The notes beneath the pieces were generated by a model, which was not told the origin of the DNA, did not search any database, and worked only from the letters and a program-made list of their open reading frames with translations. A stretch of 64,000 nucleotides of DNA. Origin: Paralvinella palmiformis (Eukaryota; Annelida; Polychaeta; Terebellida; Alvinellidae). Position 1 is the stretch's first letter. The number at the start of each line of letters is the position of its first letter. Both the position numbers and the translations under genes were made by a program. The stretch covers positions 124,001-188,000 of the forward strand of contig JAODUP010000489.1 of NCBI GenBank assembly GCA_025642065.1. Direction: 5' to 3'. Positions 1-13,080 of this stretch are shown here, one piece after another.

Positions 1-126
1 ACTTCAAAAGGTAAGGAGATGAAGTCAAATATGAAACACCCTTCAGATATACCCATGCTGAGATTTGAACTGAGGTGGTAGTTATCTGTGATCCAGTGTG
101 CTACCAGTTAGACCACGGAGGCACCC
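1..126 (-). repeat. tRNA-derived SINE (family B), partial copy
   Basis: Read on the minus strand the right end is tRNA-like: an A-box-like stretch near 100-115 and a degenerate B box (GTTCAAATC-like) near 60-75. The same arrangement, ending at GGNGCC, recurs at 8400-8568 and 52573-52757. The left side is cut by the window edge. The head has decayed from a tRNA cloverleaf, so this is not a functional tRNA gene. Confidence 0.65.
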
Positions 127-567
127 CAATGGGCAGATAAGTGAACCAAAGTTAGGTTGAGTTGATTCAAGTTATTTAGCCTTGACCCTGGTCGCGTCTG
201 GAACATATGGCTTAGGGGTGACTTCTGGGGAAATAACCCACAACGTAGATGTGAGTTGGATTGGTTTCCACAACCAAGAAACATCGGGATAAAGATATAT
301 ATTATGGTTCAGTTAAGTATTAACTGCATCTTCTAGAGCCCAAATAGTCATAGCACATCATGCTGCAAGACTACTAATTATACTTGCCTATGAAATTAAT
401 GATTAACAACAGGCTGAAACAAACAATTTGTAGCCTGGCAAATATTTCACTCTTATATATTTAAGATTATGTAAGTTAGTTTTGGCTGTAACTGCCCTTA
501 TGTTAGTGATATATGAATGCATGTAAGTTAGTTTAAGCTCTACCACATAATAACGAAGTGATCTATG

Positions 568-3500
568 TTAAACTGATCGTACTTCTTGTATCTTATATAT
601 GATTTTTCGGATCGTCTGATTTAGCTGCATCAGTGTATGGACTCTAGCAGCTGTTCCATGCAGGATACGATATATTTCAATCATAAGTCTATCATCGTAG
701 GCATTCCTGAAATAAACAAAACAAACACCAAAATTATGACTGACTGACTGAACATTTAACTTAAGAATGTTTAACAAGATCATTTTGCTACATCCTACCT
801 GTCCATCTGGATCAGCAAGACTAGATTATGGATAATATCAAAGAGTTCAGTCTGTGGATCAAGTCTGGCTATCATTCTCTGCCAAGATGACCTTAAAAAA
901 TAACATTGCCATATGTATGACGGACTATTGAAAAAAAAAGTACTTTCAGATGAGACAATCTATAGGTGAATCTCATACAGATATGACAAAAAAAACAGAC
1001 AAAAGTAAAACAAATAAATGGGAGCATTTAATTAGAAACTCATTAAATCTTAACCCGAAACTGGAAGCAATAATGTTTGCTCATACAAAAATTAAAGACT
1101 CTAATAATGTTATTTAAGGTGACTAAATAGGAATATTTAATTTAAAACTCTATATGTTATATTATTTATGTCTTGTGAGTTTGAATTAAATAATTATGTG
1201 CTTTGACAATAAAGAAAAAAGCTCATAAGTTTTGCACTATTTCATGTATAATTATACTTAAGGAAGAAAGTCAATTCGTCAACTCACATAATGGGAGCAG
1301 TTATTTCCCGAGCTTCGGGTGTATATCCAGATCTATCACCCAAAACAAATCCATCCAGTCTAACTTTTGCAATCGGCTTCTTTTTCTGTTTCGATTTTCT
1401 CTTCTTTCCTTTAAATGAAGATGGGTCATTGGATGAAATATAGAATATAACAATCAGTCAATGATTGATTGCACTATCTATTCCAACACATCATCAACAG
1501 TTTTAACTGGACATAAAATATATCGATGAATCAGTAATTATAAATGATGATACAATGAATGAGCTGTGAGTGTTGTTAGACTAGGGGAGATATAAATTTA
1601 TGGTGATTTGGAACATTGCACTACACCATCATCATTAAACCTACTTAGGGACACAGATCAGTTAATACTCGCTATATAAAATGCATTATAAACCTGACTG
1701 ACTCTCTGCATCAACATTTGTTAAGTCTACTTTTGGAGTAAATGTAGCTAGATAAGATTCGGCATCAGACTGTCTGAGAAATACTCCCTCATGTAATGTA
1801 ACCAGAGGAAACTCAGAGAAGTAGGATAACCTGAAAAGAACAGTATTGAATATGTTTAATACTGGAAATATTTACTGTTGTTTGGCTAAGTTACATAATT
1901 ATTTCAAGCTGAGACAGATAGTATATGAAATAAAACATATAATAATTGCTTGAATTTAATTAAATACAATAACATTAAGAGGACTGAAAGAATATTTTAA
2001 TTATTAAATTATTAAATATTTAGCTGTATATTTAACTGATTGATCATTCTAAATATTAATGCAATCCACTTGCACATCTGGGTATATATGACAGTGTATG
2101 CCAACATGCAATTTAATCCAATACACAGATAGCAAATTAAAACAAAAATTGGAACATCATGATGGCTGGTTTAAAAAGCCTGTTCTGTGTATAGTATTGG
2201 CTATATTATTCTGGTATTTATATAAGAACTATAACGAATTAACAGCTAATTACTTAAAAACTGATAACTAAAATTGATGATCAATAAACCTGAAGCCTCA
2301 CCCCTCATCTTCACCTGTAATGGACACCTGTATAAAACTAAGTGCATACTGCTTTTCACCAATCATATAATGAACTCCCTCTGGGTCCATTCTGAATAAT
2401 ACCTGAATCACATCAAGCAAAAAATCACAGTATATTCTATTCCAGCTGTGCAATTTGGTGGCGTCCTGCTGATCATTTTAAATAAAATTCATTATAAAGA
2501 TTGATTTCTATGCATATTAATGGAATAATTCAACATCATAATATAAAAAAGTAAGGAATAATTAAATCATTACTTCACAATGTATATAATGGTTAGCAGT
2601 GACAGCTTCCTTAACCAGACTCCAAAAAACATCCTGAAAGAAGCATATTACAAATTTTCCTAATATATATATATATATATATATATTATAGTATGTTTTG
2701 CTTGTCAGATTTTTAAAATTGCACACGCACACACACACAAAAATTTCTTGAGATGTTCTGTGAATTCTATGCCTGCATAAATCTGTGTGACTAAACACAG
2801 TGACATTATAACAGATGCCTCAACATCTTTACAACTGAAACTTTTGAGACATAACAAACAAACATACCATAATAATAAAGTAATATAATAATATGTGACA
2901 TTTATATAGCACCATATTCAGCTAGATAGCTGCTCTAAGGCATTTTAAAGCATTAATATCCCTGACTCAGACCTGTTCCAATCCAGCATAGATCTCAACT
3001 CACAAGGGAACATACAACACATGTTGCCATTATAGGAACAAAGTGTTACTCAAACAGATATCCATTGTGTCCTGTCAGGTTCTAATTTTTATGAATGAGT
3101 AAACCACGACAGCATTGCAGCTCCCAGTGTCTTGAACTCACAACCCTTTGGCTACGAGTCCTACGCTCTAACTATCTGCCCTATCATGGCTTCAAAGATC
3201 AGCTATTTAACACCCAAACTCAATCAATTATTCAGTGACCTACTGATTTCAAAAGACACACACACACAAATATACATTTATGAAATAACAAATATTTTAT
3301 TGGAACTTAATAATAGTTTTTCTTCCCAGGCGGGTGTTGTAAGCCTAACTTAAATAGATACAAGATCAATGAAGGCATTGCCTGTTAATATTTAAGAGTT
3401 AATTATAATTAATTCTCAGTCAGTATGTAAATTATGTGTACATACCACATGTTAACTGTGAATCTTGTCTATTTAATGAGAAAATCTGTGCTGCCAGATT

Positions 3501-4574
3501 GAAAACGCAATAATAATAATAATAATGTATATTTAATAAAGCGCCCTTACTAGCAGGAGCCATTCAAAGGCGCTGTACAAATAATATGTAATTTAATAAT
3601 ACCCCAAATAATGTCTGTAAAAACCCTGTAATGATTTAAAAGATAATAATTATTTATCTGTGAAAGCGACCTTAAATAGGTGTGTTTTTAGAAGAGACTT
3701 AAAATTTCCAAGAGTCGACACATTTCTAATATTTGCCGGCAACTTATTCCACAAAGTGGAGCTGCAACACTAAACGCACAATCACCATATGACTTGAGCC
3801 GAGACACTGGCACCTGCAATAGTATCTGACTGGATGACCTGAGTTTTCGGGATGACTTTCTAATGGAAACCAGTTCACACAGGTATTCTGGCGCCATATC
3901 ATTAATAGATTTAACAAGTTATTAACAGAATCTTAAAATGGATACGCTGTCTAACAGGTAGCCAATGTAGTTTTTGAAGAATGGGGGTAATATGATCATA
4001 TTTTCTAGTATAAGCTGCTGGATATAAAAAGTTAGCCATAATTACTTGTTAGCTACCTTTTCCTTTGTTATTTGTTCATAATTCCAGAATGCTGTTTTCC
4101 AGGCACCCTTTTCCGTTTGTGGTTTCGTTGGTATAGTAACACCTACAATAATAATAATTTAGAAATATTTCAGTTGTGTTTTTAGTAGTTACTATAATAA
4201 AATATATCTCCGTAAACTAGCTATCAATATAGTTTAAGTTGTTATATAAATTCAGTTGATAAACCATAAAAATGTCCATAAAACATACAACACTTACCAA
4301 TAAATATATGTTTCTGATCTTTTTCAGTGTGTAGGATGTCAGCTACCACACTACTAATAAATATATCTATGGCCTATGAAAAAAGGTCATGAAGTAGTGA
4401 CAATTTTTCCTATTAATGTGGGTGTGTGTGTGTCTGTGTGTGTCTGCATGCTGAATTTTGTAAGATTGTAAATGTAGCATGAAATTAAAATATTCTGGCA
4501 TATGTGAAATGCCAAAAATGCAATAAAACGTTTCTTGGAAAGCAGTTTTATATAAATTAAATTGTGAGTGAACC

Positions 4575-4617
<43 letters not shown>

Positions 4618-7600
4618 AGAGAGAGAGATAGAGAAAGTTACATGGATTCTTTTATAATACTCTCACCTCACTGGCATCAAGCCCTGTAATTAAATATTCC
4701 ATCCGAATATGGATTACTGCAGGGTATGCATAAAGTAATCCATGAAATACTGTTGGACCAACTAAAGCCAACATGATCTGTGTCTAGAATAAAGAAAAGT
4801 GGATTTAAAATAAACAGGCTTCTAAGCAGGAGTGGTAAATAAAACCATTGTTGCAAACAAAAAATATAATACACTTGGTACTTTACCGAATATCCACCAC
4901 GTCTCTCGGCCCATTTATTTTCAAGAGATAACGATTCAAACAGCCACATGAGTTGTTTCAATGACTTGGGTTCTGTCAATTCAACTATATTTCTCAACCC
5001 CCAAACAGAGTCATAGTGGTTTGGATGGAAGATGTATGCTAGTTTAGTTGGAGTAATCTTGGAAACTGGAAATAAAATGTGTGATTAAACATAGATATAT
5101 ACATATAACAATATTCTGGCAGTACATCAGTGCATCTACCAGTGGTGTAAATAAACAATATTTTTATTCCACCCGTTATAATTAAATACTTAGATATTGC
5201 TGTTTATTCAATTATCTGTGAAAAATCTATGGTTCATATTGGAATGGAGGAACAGATGTTTTCTATATGTAAGTCCTGTTATTATCAAACAAGAAATATA
5301 GGACTTATTTGTAAATACATAAATGACTTATGTTCAATCTCTTATAATTTCTTGACTGGGCTATGGCAATGCATTGTTAATTAATATCCCCCTCTTTCTG
5401 ACAAACTGCCTACAGTGAGTGAATAACTGTACTGTATGTTTGGTCACACACACTTCCAAATGGGAACACATAACACCAGTTTGGTTCCAGCTGCACTGAC
5501 TTCCTGAACATTTCAGATCGCTGTACAAGATCCTGTTTAACATATTCAAGCACTGAGTGACACAGCACCATTGTATCTAAGCAATGTGATCCAAAAGTAT
5601 ATACCAGTGACAATGCATGCTCACCTCTGATAGTACCAAAAAGCCATGCAGCAATGTATGAAGAGAAATCTTTCTGAGCATCAGCTCTCATGCTGTAGAA
5701 TAAGTTTCCAAATCATACTAAATTTCTAGCAAGTAAAATAATATTGTGCAAAGTTCTTAAAACCCATTTATTTAAATTATCCTATTTATAATATATAAAT
5801 CTGTATTCACATATAAAATATGTTTGTGTTACATGAGTTTAGAACATGTTTTAATTATAGTTTAAATGTAAAATCCCTTATAGCAATGCAAGTGGAATGA
5901 GGTGCTAAATAAAATCCTGTTATTATTTTTTATTATAATACCAATACTAAATTTATTATTTATTATTTTTCACGTGATAACATGTCAGATAAAAGTGAAT
6001 GTTGGAATGTTAAGTCGATGAATGTTCACACATTTGTGTTTGTAAATAGCCATAAATGATTATGATTGGCTACGAGATTGTCACAGGCAATGGAAGCATC
6101 GTGTGTCAGTGTGTATGGTCACGGATGATTGTAACTGGTTGCGATATAGCAATTATCATGTGTGGGTGGGTTAATTAACCATTACTGACAACATGTTGGT
6201 GTGTCTTGCATGACTGAACAAGCAGAAATATTAGGCAACATTTTCATGTTGTTGAATTATCAAGGTCATTTTGCATTGAAATATCACATTCTGTTGGTGA
6301 AATAAAGTGTCAGAGTTGGAACGTGAGTTTGCTCGATTAAAATCATTTATAATGGAGCTAAAACCGTTACAGACAATAGTGTGTTGGAAGGTGCATTTGC
6401 TGGATAAACAATGTTCGTATTAAAATATCTATAAAAGTCTACCTGTTCATAGGCATTCAATAACTTTCATATTTGTTTATCATCTGTTATGTGTATTATA
6501 TACTTCACTGTATCATATGTATATGGAATTTTATATTCTAAAATAAACTGACTGATTGATTGATATTGCATTTTGTTTAAAATATGTAATAAGCAATAAA
6601 TTTTGAATAAAGGCAACATTAATGAACATATTTTTTCAAAAGATCAAGAACCAGTGTAAGCTTATTGTTCTCAGTGTAAAATTTCCAAATCAGTGAAAAC
6701 TTTACCAGAAAGAAGGAACTTTATGGACTTTCATGTGGGTTATATAATTTCTTTCACTGGCACAATGCTATATAGATAAAAAATATCTTGGAATAATGAA
6801 CAATTTAAAAACTGATATCTAAGGAGGGTGACTTGAACAAATGTTGTTTATTTACAGCATTGACAGATGTAAAAGATTTGCCATCATCTCAGCAATTGCT
6901 TATATCACTTTAATGTATTGTCTGCTAATCTAAGCAAGCCATCTGAGCAAATTGTCTACATATATAAGTAAGTTTCACTGTATAATACCAAGCAATTGTG
7001 TTATCTCTTCATCTGATTTCTGTTCCATGTGAAATCTGAAATAAAACTTAGATGTTAGTAAGATATTTTGATATATGAAGGGAAAACTTTGTGTATTAGG
7101 TCCAGATTTAAATTACTACTGAAATTTACCTTGACAATCAATTAAAATAGATATCACAACAAAATATTTATTTGAATTTTTTTATGATACTTTAAGGTAA
7201 ACAATAAAAAAGGTTTTGTAAGGCATTTAATTCTAACTATTTAGTAAAAGCACTCTATCAGCAATTATTTAGATGGCACAGAAGATGATGTATTGTGTGC
7301 TGAACATTATGACAAATCTGATACTGACTCTGATAAAGAAGGCGAACAGATACAACAGATGTTCAGCGAAGAGAGTGATAATGATGACTTTTTTGGTTTT
7401 GGATAAATAGTACTGATTTTAGTGCATCTTATATATGAGTTCAACTCCAGGGGGGTTTATTGGTCCAAAAAGTGGGTGCATCTTATACGCACATGCGACT
7501 TATATGTGAGTATATACAGTAACAATTTTTTACCAAAGGGAGCTTATATAGTTGTACACTTTGTGCTGGAATCATAAACTAGCTTTATTATGAGTGGATA

Positions 7601-8116
7601 TTTGCTACAACTGACTTCAACACAAAAAATACTTATTGTATTTGTGTTCTATGCCTTTTATCTATTTACCTCTCCATGTAAGACTTAAATCGTCTTACAA
7701 ATCCAGGATATGGATTGTATGGTAATTCAGGCAAAGCCAATAAAAAGCCCATCATCTGCCTGAATATCTCCTCAATTCCTGTATCATTGAGGTAATTTGT
7801 GACAGTAGCTATATCAACATTCAGTTGCTTAGCTACAACATCCTGGTACTTGTTACTGGGCTGATGGTTCTGTAACAGATAAATATCATAAGTTCAGATA
7901 TGAATTATCTATTTTCACTAAAGCATTCTCTCATTGTAAATTAAAATAATTAATCTTGTTAAACTGTTGCATCTAATTTGAGAAACAGTTCTTGAATAAG
8001 TTTGCTGTTTTACTGATCATATACCGGGTTTGTGCTATTTTTTGTTGTCTTTCCTCTCTCCACATCACTCTGAGATGCATTTTTCTGTGCCATTCTTGTA
8101 ATACCATTACCATAAG
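568..8116 (-). CDS. Unrecognised 13-exon gene, 495-residue protein
   Basis: I do not recognise this protein. Coding exons in transcript order are 8025-8093, 7670-7869, 6989-7035, 4887-5065, 4667-4783, 4298-4373, 4057-4142, 2574-2633, 2302-2465, 1694-1830, 1288-1408, 799-891 and 568-706. All introns are GT/AG and every phase joins, giving 1488 nt with one stop at 568-570. The start is the ATG at 8093; the exon continues to an acceptor at 8116, so 5' UTR lies further right. Residues 40-90 contain two short helices and a PELPYNPYPGF turn that loosely recalls RIIa/DPY-30-type docking domains. Residues 166-190 are rather hydrophobic (ALVGPTVFHGLLYAYP). Residues 380-389 are a basic patch (KKRKSKQKKK). 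The middle and C-terminus look helical and all-cytosolic. Introns hold LINE, SINE and pogo-like debris. The exon chain is well supported; the function is unknown. Confidence 0.82.
2663..2687. repeat. (TA)n microsatellite
   Basis: About 12 TA units in an intron of the unrecognised minus-strand gene, just beyond its exon 2574-2633. Confidence 0.9.
2885..3190 (-). repeat. tRNA-derived SINE (family D)
   Basis: On the minus strand the right end (3190 to about 3115) reads as a tRNA-like head: an A-box-like AGATAGTTAGAGCG, an anticodon-arm-like GGACTCGTAGCC, and a B box GTGAGTTCAAG. A body of about 220 bp follows to the left and ends in an AT-rich tail. No target duplication could be read. It sits in an intron between exons 2574-2633 and 4057-4142. 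Confidence 0.6.
3515..3960 (-). mobile_element. LINE 3' end (ORF2 C-terminus and 3' UTR), degraded
   Basis: The minus-strand reading contains APEYLCEL, then RSSSQ, SRLKSYGDCAFSVAAP and, after a frameshift, KLPANI...FKSLLKTHLFKVAF. This is the conserved C-terminal tail of CR1/L2-group LINE ORF2 proteins. The left end carries a short AAGCGCC...GGCGCT segment and TAA repeats like a LINE 3' end. It resembles 51200-51720 and 55620-56480, so these are probably copies of one family. Inserted in an intron of the unrecognised gene. Confidence 0.75.
4577..4612. repeat. (CA)n microsatellite
   Basis: About 18 CA units followed by a short GA tract. A GTGTGTGT tract lies at 4420-4442, so the two ends of this 190-bp stretch could pair. 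Confidence 0.9.
5460..5800 (+). mobile_element. LINE ORF2 C-terminal remnant
   Basis: Plus-strand readings in shifting frames give DTAPLYLSNVIQKYIP, then VPKSHAAMYEEKSF, then NKFPNHTKF and VLKTHLFKLSYL. In order these match the usual LINE ORF2 tail (APLYL...VPKSKT..YGDRAFS...LWN.LP...FK..LKTHLF). Stops and frameshifts show it is dead. It sits inside an intron of the minus-strand gene. Confidence 0.6.
7266..7519 (+). mobile_element. 3' fragment of a pogo-like DNA transposon
   Basis: A plus-strand reading from 7272 (DGTEDDVL, EHYDKSDTDSDKEGEQ, QQMFSEES, stop at 7404-7406) matches the end of the protein inside the element at 40143-40894 (same YDKSDTDS core). DGTEDD near the C-terminus is typical of DDE_1/pogo-like transposases. 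The right end is a terminal repeat (CTTATATGTGAGTATATACAG) followed by TA. Only the 3' end is present. Confidence 0.6.
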
Positions 8117-8399
8117 CTGCAAAAATATAAACACCTTGTGGCATGAAAAATAAACATATATATAGTCATGATAGTGATTGTATACCAGGAACTTTATAGA
8201 TGTATATACATAAATTCTAGTAGATATAATATTTGTGTTTTATGAAAGAATTTGAAATAATATACCCTTTAAAATCATGGGCATTTATAGATGGGCTTGC
8301 AAAGTAATAGTGTATAAACAATAATATATCAAATGGAATATATTTTGTTGTGATATACTTCTCTGTTTGTAAATATATCTTTGTAAATATTGCTACATT

Positions 8400-8568
8400 A
8401 TGGCCACTTTTGTGCACCAGGTAGGCTAATTGGGTCAAGTGACTTGCAAACGGAATGAAGTGAAGTGAAAGATGAAACACCCTTCTGACATAGCCTGGCC
8501 GGGGGTTTGAACCCAATTGCTATAGATCTGTGACCAACCACGCTACCAGTTAGGCTGTAGAGGCACCC
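8400..8568 (-). repeat. tRNA-derived SINE (family B)
   Basis: Same family as 1-126 and 52573-52757. The tRNA-like head lies at the right end and the body near GGCCACTTTTGTGCACCAGG at the left. The B box is close to consensus (GGTTCAAACCC). Located upstream of the first coding exon of the unrecognised gene. Confidence 0.75.
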
Positions 8569-9205
8569 AAATATATCTTTTTAAAATAATGTGCATGTAT
8601 AAAAGGGCTTGCAATACAAAGGAATGTTGGCTTCATCCATGTCTTATAAAGTTCACCCAGTCTGAAGACTTTGCCCTGTGCTGTTTAGAGATTTTATCTA
8701 AGTTGTGTGGTTGCTGGCTGTATTTATTTATTTGAAAATCTCACATTTAGGGCTTATGTACCTTGATGTAATGCTGATTGGACACAGTAGTTTTGATGAA
8801 TTGAAATACGGAAATAACACTTTATTTACATCTGGCCCTATTTCATAGTATTTGGGAGTTTAAATTAATAGTCTGTACTATTAACTTAATAATTATGTTA
8901 ATAAGTTAATTAAGACAGAAGTTCACTAATCATCTAATGAGTAAAAAATAAATAAGACAAATATTAATATTGGTAATCATAACGTAAAAGAACTTACATC
9001 ATATATCGGATATTAATTTATCCTAAAACATATTTTGTTATATTTTAAAACATATATATCAAACTCAAAATAAGTCCCTGTAAAAAATTCCTAAACGCTG
9101 CCAATGTAAACAAATGTTTTTTTAACATTAACCTGTAGGTGACGCGCCAGTCTTCTTTTAAAAAGCGTTCATTATTATTTACGAAAATGTCTGACAGGGC
9201 GGTAA
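8569..9205. promoter_or_regulatory. Probable 5' region of the unrecognised gene; possible divergent start
   Basis: The first coding exon (to 8116) begins at a splice acceptor, so transcription must start further right. Around 9130-9200 the sequence is less AT-rich, with GACGCGCCAG. On the minus strand a possible 5' UTR exon ends at CACCTACAG/GTTAAT near 9133. On the plus strand a short ATG...GCG (9187-9201) is followed by a near-perfect donor (GTAAGT). No downstream plus-strand coding exon was found, so the divergent transcript is speculative. Confidence 0.3.
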
Positions 9206-9379
9206 GTAAAGTATTGGTAAAGTGTGTTACTGTTTTATATCCTCTCTGATTATTTGGTCCCTATGTCCATGCGCATTTGACAGCTGTTTTTAAAATCTAG
9301 GATATCAACGACCGATCTAACTATGCACATCAAACATTTATAACACATTTTTTCTTATTAACATGTGGGTCTATAAGCG

Positions 9380-9381
<2 letters not shown>

Positions 9382-9422
<41 letters not shown>

Positions 9423-9710
9423 GTGTTTGAGTCTTACATAGGGTTGAATATGGCATTAGTTGGGTCTATAATTTGGACTATGATGTTGTCGATGACCAAG
9501 ATGTTGACAACATCCATGTCGGCGGTGTCCATCACCTCGATTGCGGTCGTCTAAAATAACAAAAGTGACATCCTGATAATGATCTCAAATTGATTGTGAT
9601 AGTTATATTTTATTACTTTAATTGTTTACTTTAATAAATTGTTTATTCATAAAAATTAGTTGTTGGTTATTCTAAACCCTTACTTAGCGGGCCGGAACGC
9701 GGCTTTGATG

Positions 9711-9752
<42 letters not shown>

Positions 9753-9843
9753 GCGTGCGTGTGTGTGTGTGTACTCAAAATATATTACATTTGTGTAAAT
9801 TTAAAACACAGGTGGATTAGCACACACACACACACACACACAG

Positions 9844-9885
<42 letters not shown>
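9382..9885. repeat. Cluster of (TG)n, (TA)n and (CA)n microsatellites
   Basis: (TG)n at 9382-9417, (TA)n then (TG)n at 9714-9771, and (CA)n then (TA)n at 9821-9885. The last two are mirror-oriented compound tracts about 50 bp apart. The stretch between 9430 and 9710 shows no coding exon. Confidence 0.9.
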
Positions 9886-9887
<2 letters not shown>

Positions 9888-10177
9888 ACTCCCAGTAGAA
9901 GTCATGAAATTGTTGTAACTTTGTCCTTGTAGTATATTGACAATCGGGACGTCGATGAAAACTGTTGACAGAACATTAAAACAAAACATAATTATAATAA
10001 TGATTAACTGATGTACAACACGCACGCACGCACGAACGACCGCGCTCGATCATACCCCCACCAGCAACTTGGCTGAATTTCTTCTTTTAGTTATGCAGAA
10101 TGTAGTACATCGCGCCAGCATATGATTTGCCTCTCGGACTTATCTACAAAGATGGGTTCTCCGGGCATATTGATTGA

Positions 10178-10735
10178 TTAGTGAGTCGGGGTCTCTCTTG
10201 TAGTATTGGTCCCAGGTTTGCAAAGCTGCATATCCCAGAATGGAGTGTAATTGGATGGTTTAGCATTGTATTTGAATTGCACTTTTAGGATACTGTAAAT
10301 GTCGTTCTGCAGAAATAAGCAGGTAAACGAAATTTTATGGGATACGGCGCAATAGTAGGGTTCCCATGGATGAGACACGTGCATGGAGCGTAACTCAAAT
10401 TGGCGTTGAAGTAGCCTGTTGACGGTGCTCAAGCTCTGATCGAACAGGATGTAGATATGACACAGAACACCTTCTCCATGCAATACTGTACCATGTGGCA
10501 TACAAGATGTTTCTTTGATCGTCTATATAACTGTTTTCGTTGAGCGAACTATACGTTGCACATACAATCTTTCAGAAAGGATTTTATCCAATAAAGTCTG
10601 TTGTCATGGATACTATAGTGTTTAGCTTTCAATGCAAGACAGACCTGCACCACTTTGTTAAATGTCTTCGAAGAGGCAAATATAATAACATCATCTTGCT
10701 TATTAATTATTGTCTATATAGTTCTCAACGAAGGT
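10178..10735 (-). mobile_element. LINE reverse transcriptase remnant, frameshifted
   Basis: Minus-strand reading from about 10705: QDDVIIF.SSKTFNKV, LALKAKHYSIHDNRLYWIKSFL, then MPHGTVLHGEG and later FANLGPILQERPRL. In order these correspond to the RT block DVIILDFSKAFDKV...HYGI...WIKSFL, the GVPQGTVLGP block, and the C-terminal NLGWPTLQERR block of LINE ORF2. The catalytic Asp of block A is lost, there are stops, and the YADD region appears deleted. It is a different LINE lineage from the DPDNEL family in the right third. Confidence 0.6.
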
Positions 10736-10739
10736 AAAA

Positions 10740-11235
10740 CATCAACATCACAATAGTCGTGACCGAAAGAATGTTATGTATTAGAATTGCATGATTACTA
10801 CTATTAGCACCATGCATGCAATCCAACATTACATGTACTAAAATGTAAATTAATATTTGAACTATTAAACAACTATTAACTAAAAAACGATGTTTTAAAA
10901 CAATGTATGCAATTTTTTATATTCTCTGGGTGCATGATGCTACTACGACTGTCAAATGAGCACAACATGAAATTAGTGAAGGGGGAGGGGGGTGCATTAT
11001 ATAAGCAATGCTTCAAGCATCCTCCTTTTCAACATTCTGACTGTGTTTGATTTCATTAAATTTTTGTATTATGAATGTTGAAATAAATTAATTGAATTCA
11101 ATGAGCAGAATAATCTCATGAAGTAAATCCGATACCAAACAAACTTGCTGTAAAACAGACTACCTTAACCTTGATAAAAAAATGATACACATAACAGAAA
11201 CCAAGATGATGATATTATCATTCTTGTATTACTCA

Positions 11236-11270
<35 letters not shown>

Positions 11271-13080
11271 CACAACATTAATAAAACATATTTATGTATT
11301 AACTTTTATTTGGAAACAGTAACAAAACTTCACAATTAACAAATTATATTTCATGGCAATAATGGCACATATTCACAGAGATAATTGCTACATGACAATG
11401 AACACAATGAAAACCATCTTCAATACATAATGATCAATATTCAGTATTTTACCACAAATCATCCAAAACCACAAATATAGCATACAATAGGATGGATATC
11501 AACTCAGGAGGATAGACACTTGCATAAAATGAAAATCTATTTATTTTACTTGGATTTATTGGATTTGAAGTCTTTACATACATTAAATAGCCAATTTGAA
11601 TAAAGATTTCAATTAACTGCAACATGCTTTACTTTTTCAATTAAACATAGTAATTTTGTAGTAAGTATAATTAATTATAAAATAAAACCTGTTTCCAACA
11701 ACTGGCATGTTAATACAGATATATATAACTAAATACAGATATACAGAATTTCTATTAAGCTACCAAGTACAACACCTGATACAAAGACAATACATAGACT
11801 AATAATACACGAATGCTGGCTATCGTATTTCCTTTTTTTATAGTAAAAACTATAAATAGCTTAATATTAAAGCATTCACATATATGTTTACTTATCTAAA
11901 GCTTTTACCATGAATGTCTGACTCTATTTATTAATTGTAATTTAAAGAATCAGTGTGCTTAGACCATATAGCACAAACATAAGTAACATCTTTTATCATA
12001 ACTATTTATCAATAATAGAGTGTTCAGATAATCTATGCATTATAATATTTAATTAAAACGAAAAATGACTAAATGATCTTACTCTAATGGATCATTAAGC
12101 CCTATTCACTCATTTACCATATGGACATAATGAGATTTAACATGATTAACAACAGCCTCATATTCAGTGCAAATCTGTGTTCTATGATACACTCTGTAAA
12201 CAAATTTTGACAAAACAAGATGAGAGTAATACTGACACATTACAAAGAATCATAAGTAAATGAGTAAAGAACATTTATATGAATGAAAAGATTCAATAGT
12301 AATCAACATTCCCAGAAAATTAATATACAACATTAATTGAATGATGTAATTAAATTTCAATAGCACTTGGCTTAATTCATTCTATAGAGTAAATACTTCA
12401 CTTATAAACAGCTTAAACCTTATATATACCATCCTTTAAAATAAAGCTGCAGTAGATAAACCTGAAATACACCAAGGCATTACAGTCAATACCATGGTAT
12501 TATCAGAATCAGGCAATATTTGGGTATGTCTACAGTATAAAATATAGCAGTTGTTAATACTTCTTTTTGTGAATATTAAGAAAATAGAATGAAGATAAAT
12601 ATGTTTTATGCTAGTAAGAGATGTAAACCAATACAAGTTTCAATATCATTCGGCTGGCCATGAAACAATGTGGGAAAATAAACCCAAATGCACTTAACTA
12701 ATTAATTTAAAATTATCAAAATATTAAATTTTTGTAAACTAAAAATCATGAATTAAGAGCAAATATATAGGTGACTGTAGGTTCACAAAATATCAGTCAA
12801 TACTATGTTATATATTAATGTACATCAATGCTAAAAGAGCATGACATGAGAATGAGCTCTATTAAAAGTTTCAGCAGTATACCACTTGGATGGAAGGGTA
12901 ATAATATCACATTCAGTGTACAGCTCCAAGTTGTTATATGGCACATGTAAATTGACCTTTGACCAAATTTCACAAAAATATAGTTTTAAAATTATTTACG
13001 TGATGACACCTTAATAGCTCAGACAAAAAGCTAACTTATAAAAGCCAGTTGTCATTTCATTTGAGACCACGACGCAATGA
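10740..13080. other. AT-rich interval without recognised genes
   Basis: No coding exon, tRNA or transposon could be supported. A (TA)n tract lies at 11238-11268. The left neighbour of the GST stop codon is probably its 3' UTR; the first minus-strand AATAAA found is at 11927-11932, which would imply a 3' UTR of about 1.1 kb. Confidence 0.6.

Noticed and set aside
4367..4617. Open frames of 76-80 codons through the CA/GT tracts
   Set aside because: Produced by the dinucleotide repeats and intronic sequence; no splice or homology support.
10540..10737. Plus-strand 65-codon open frame with possible splice borders
   Set aside because: The opposite strand reads clearly as a LINE reverse transcriptase remnant in the same interval, so this is its shadow.
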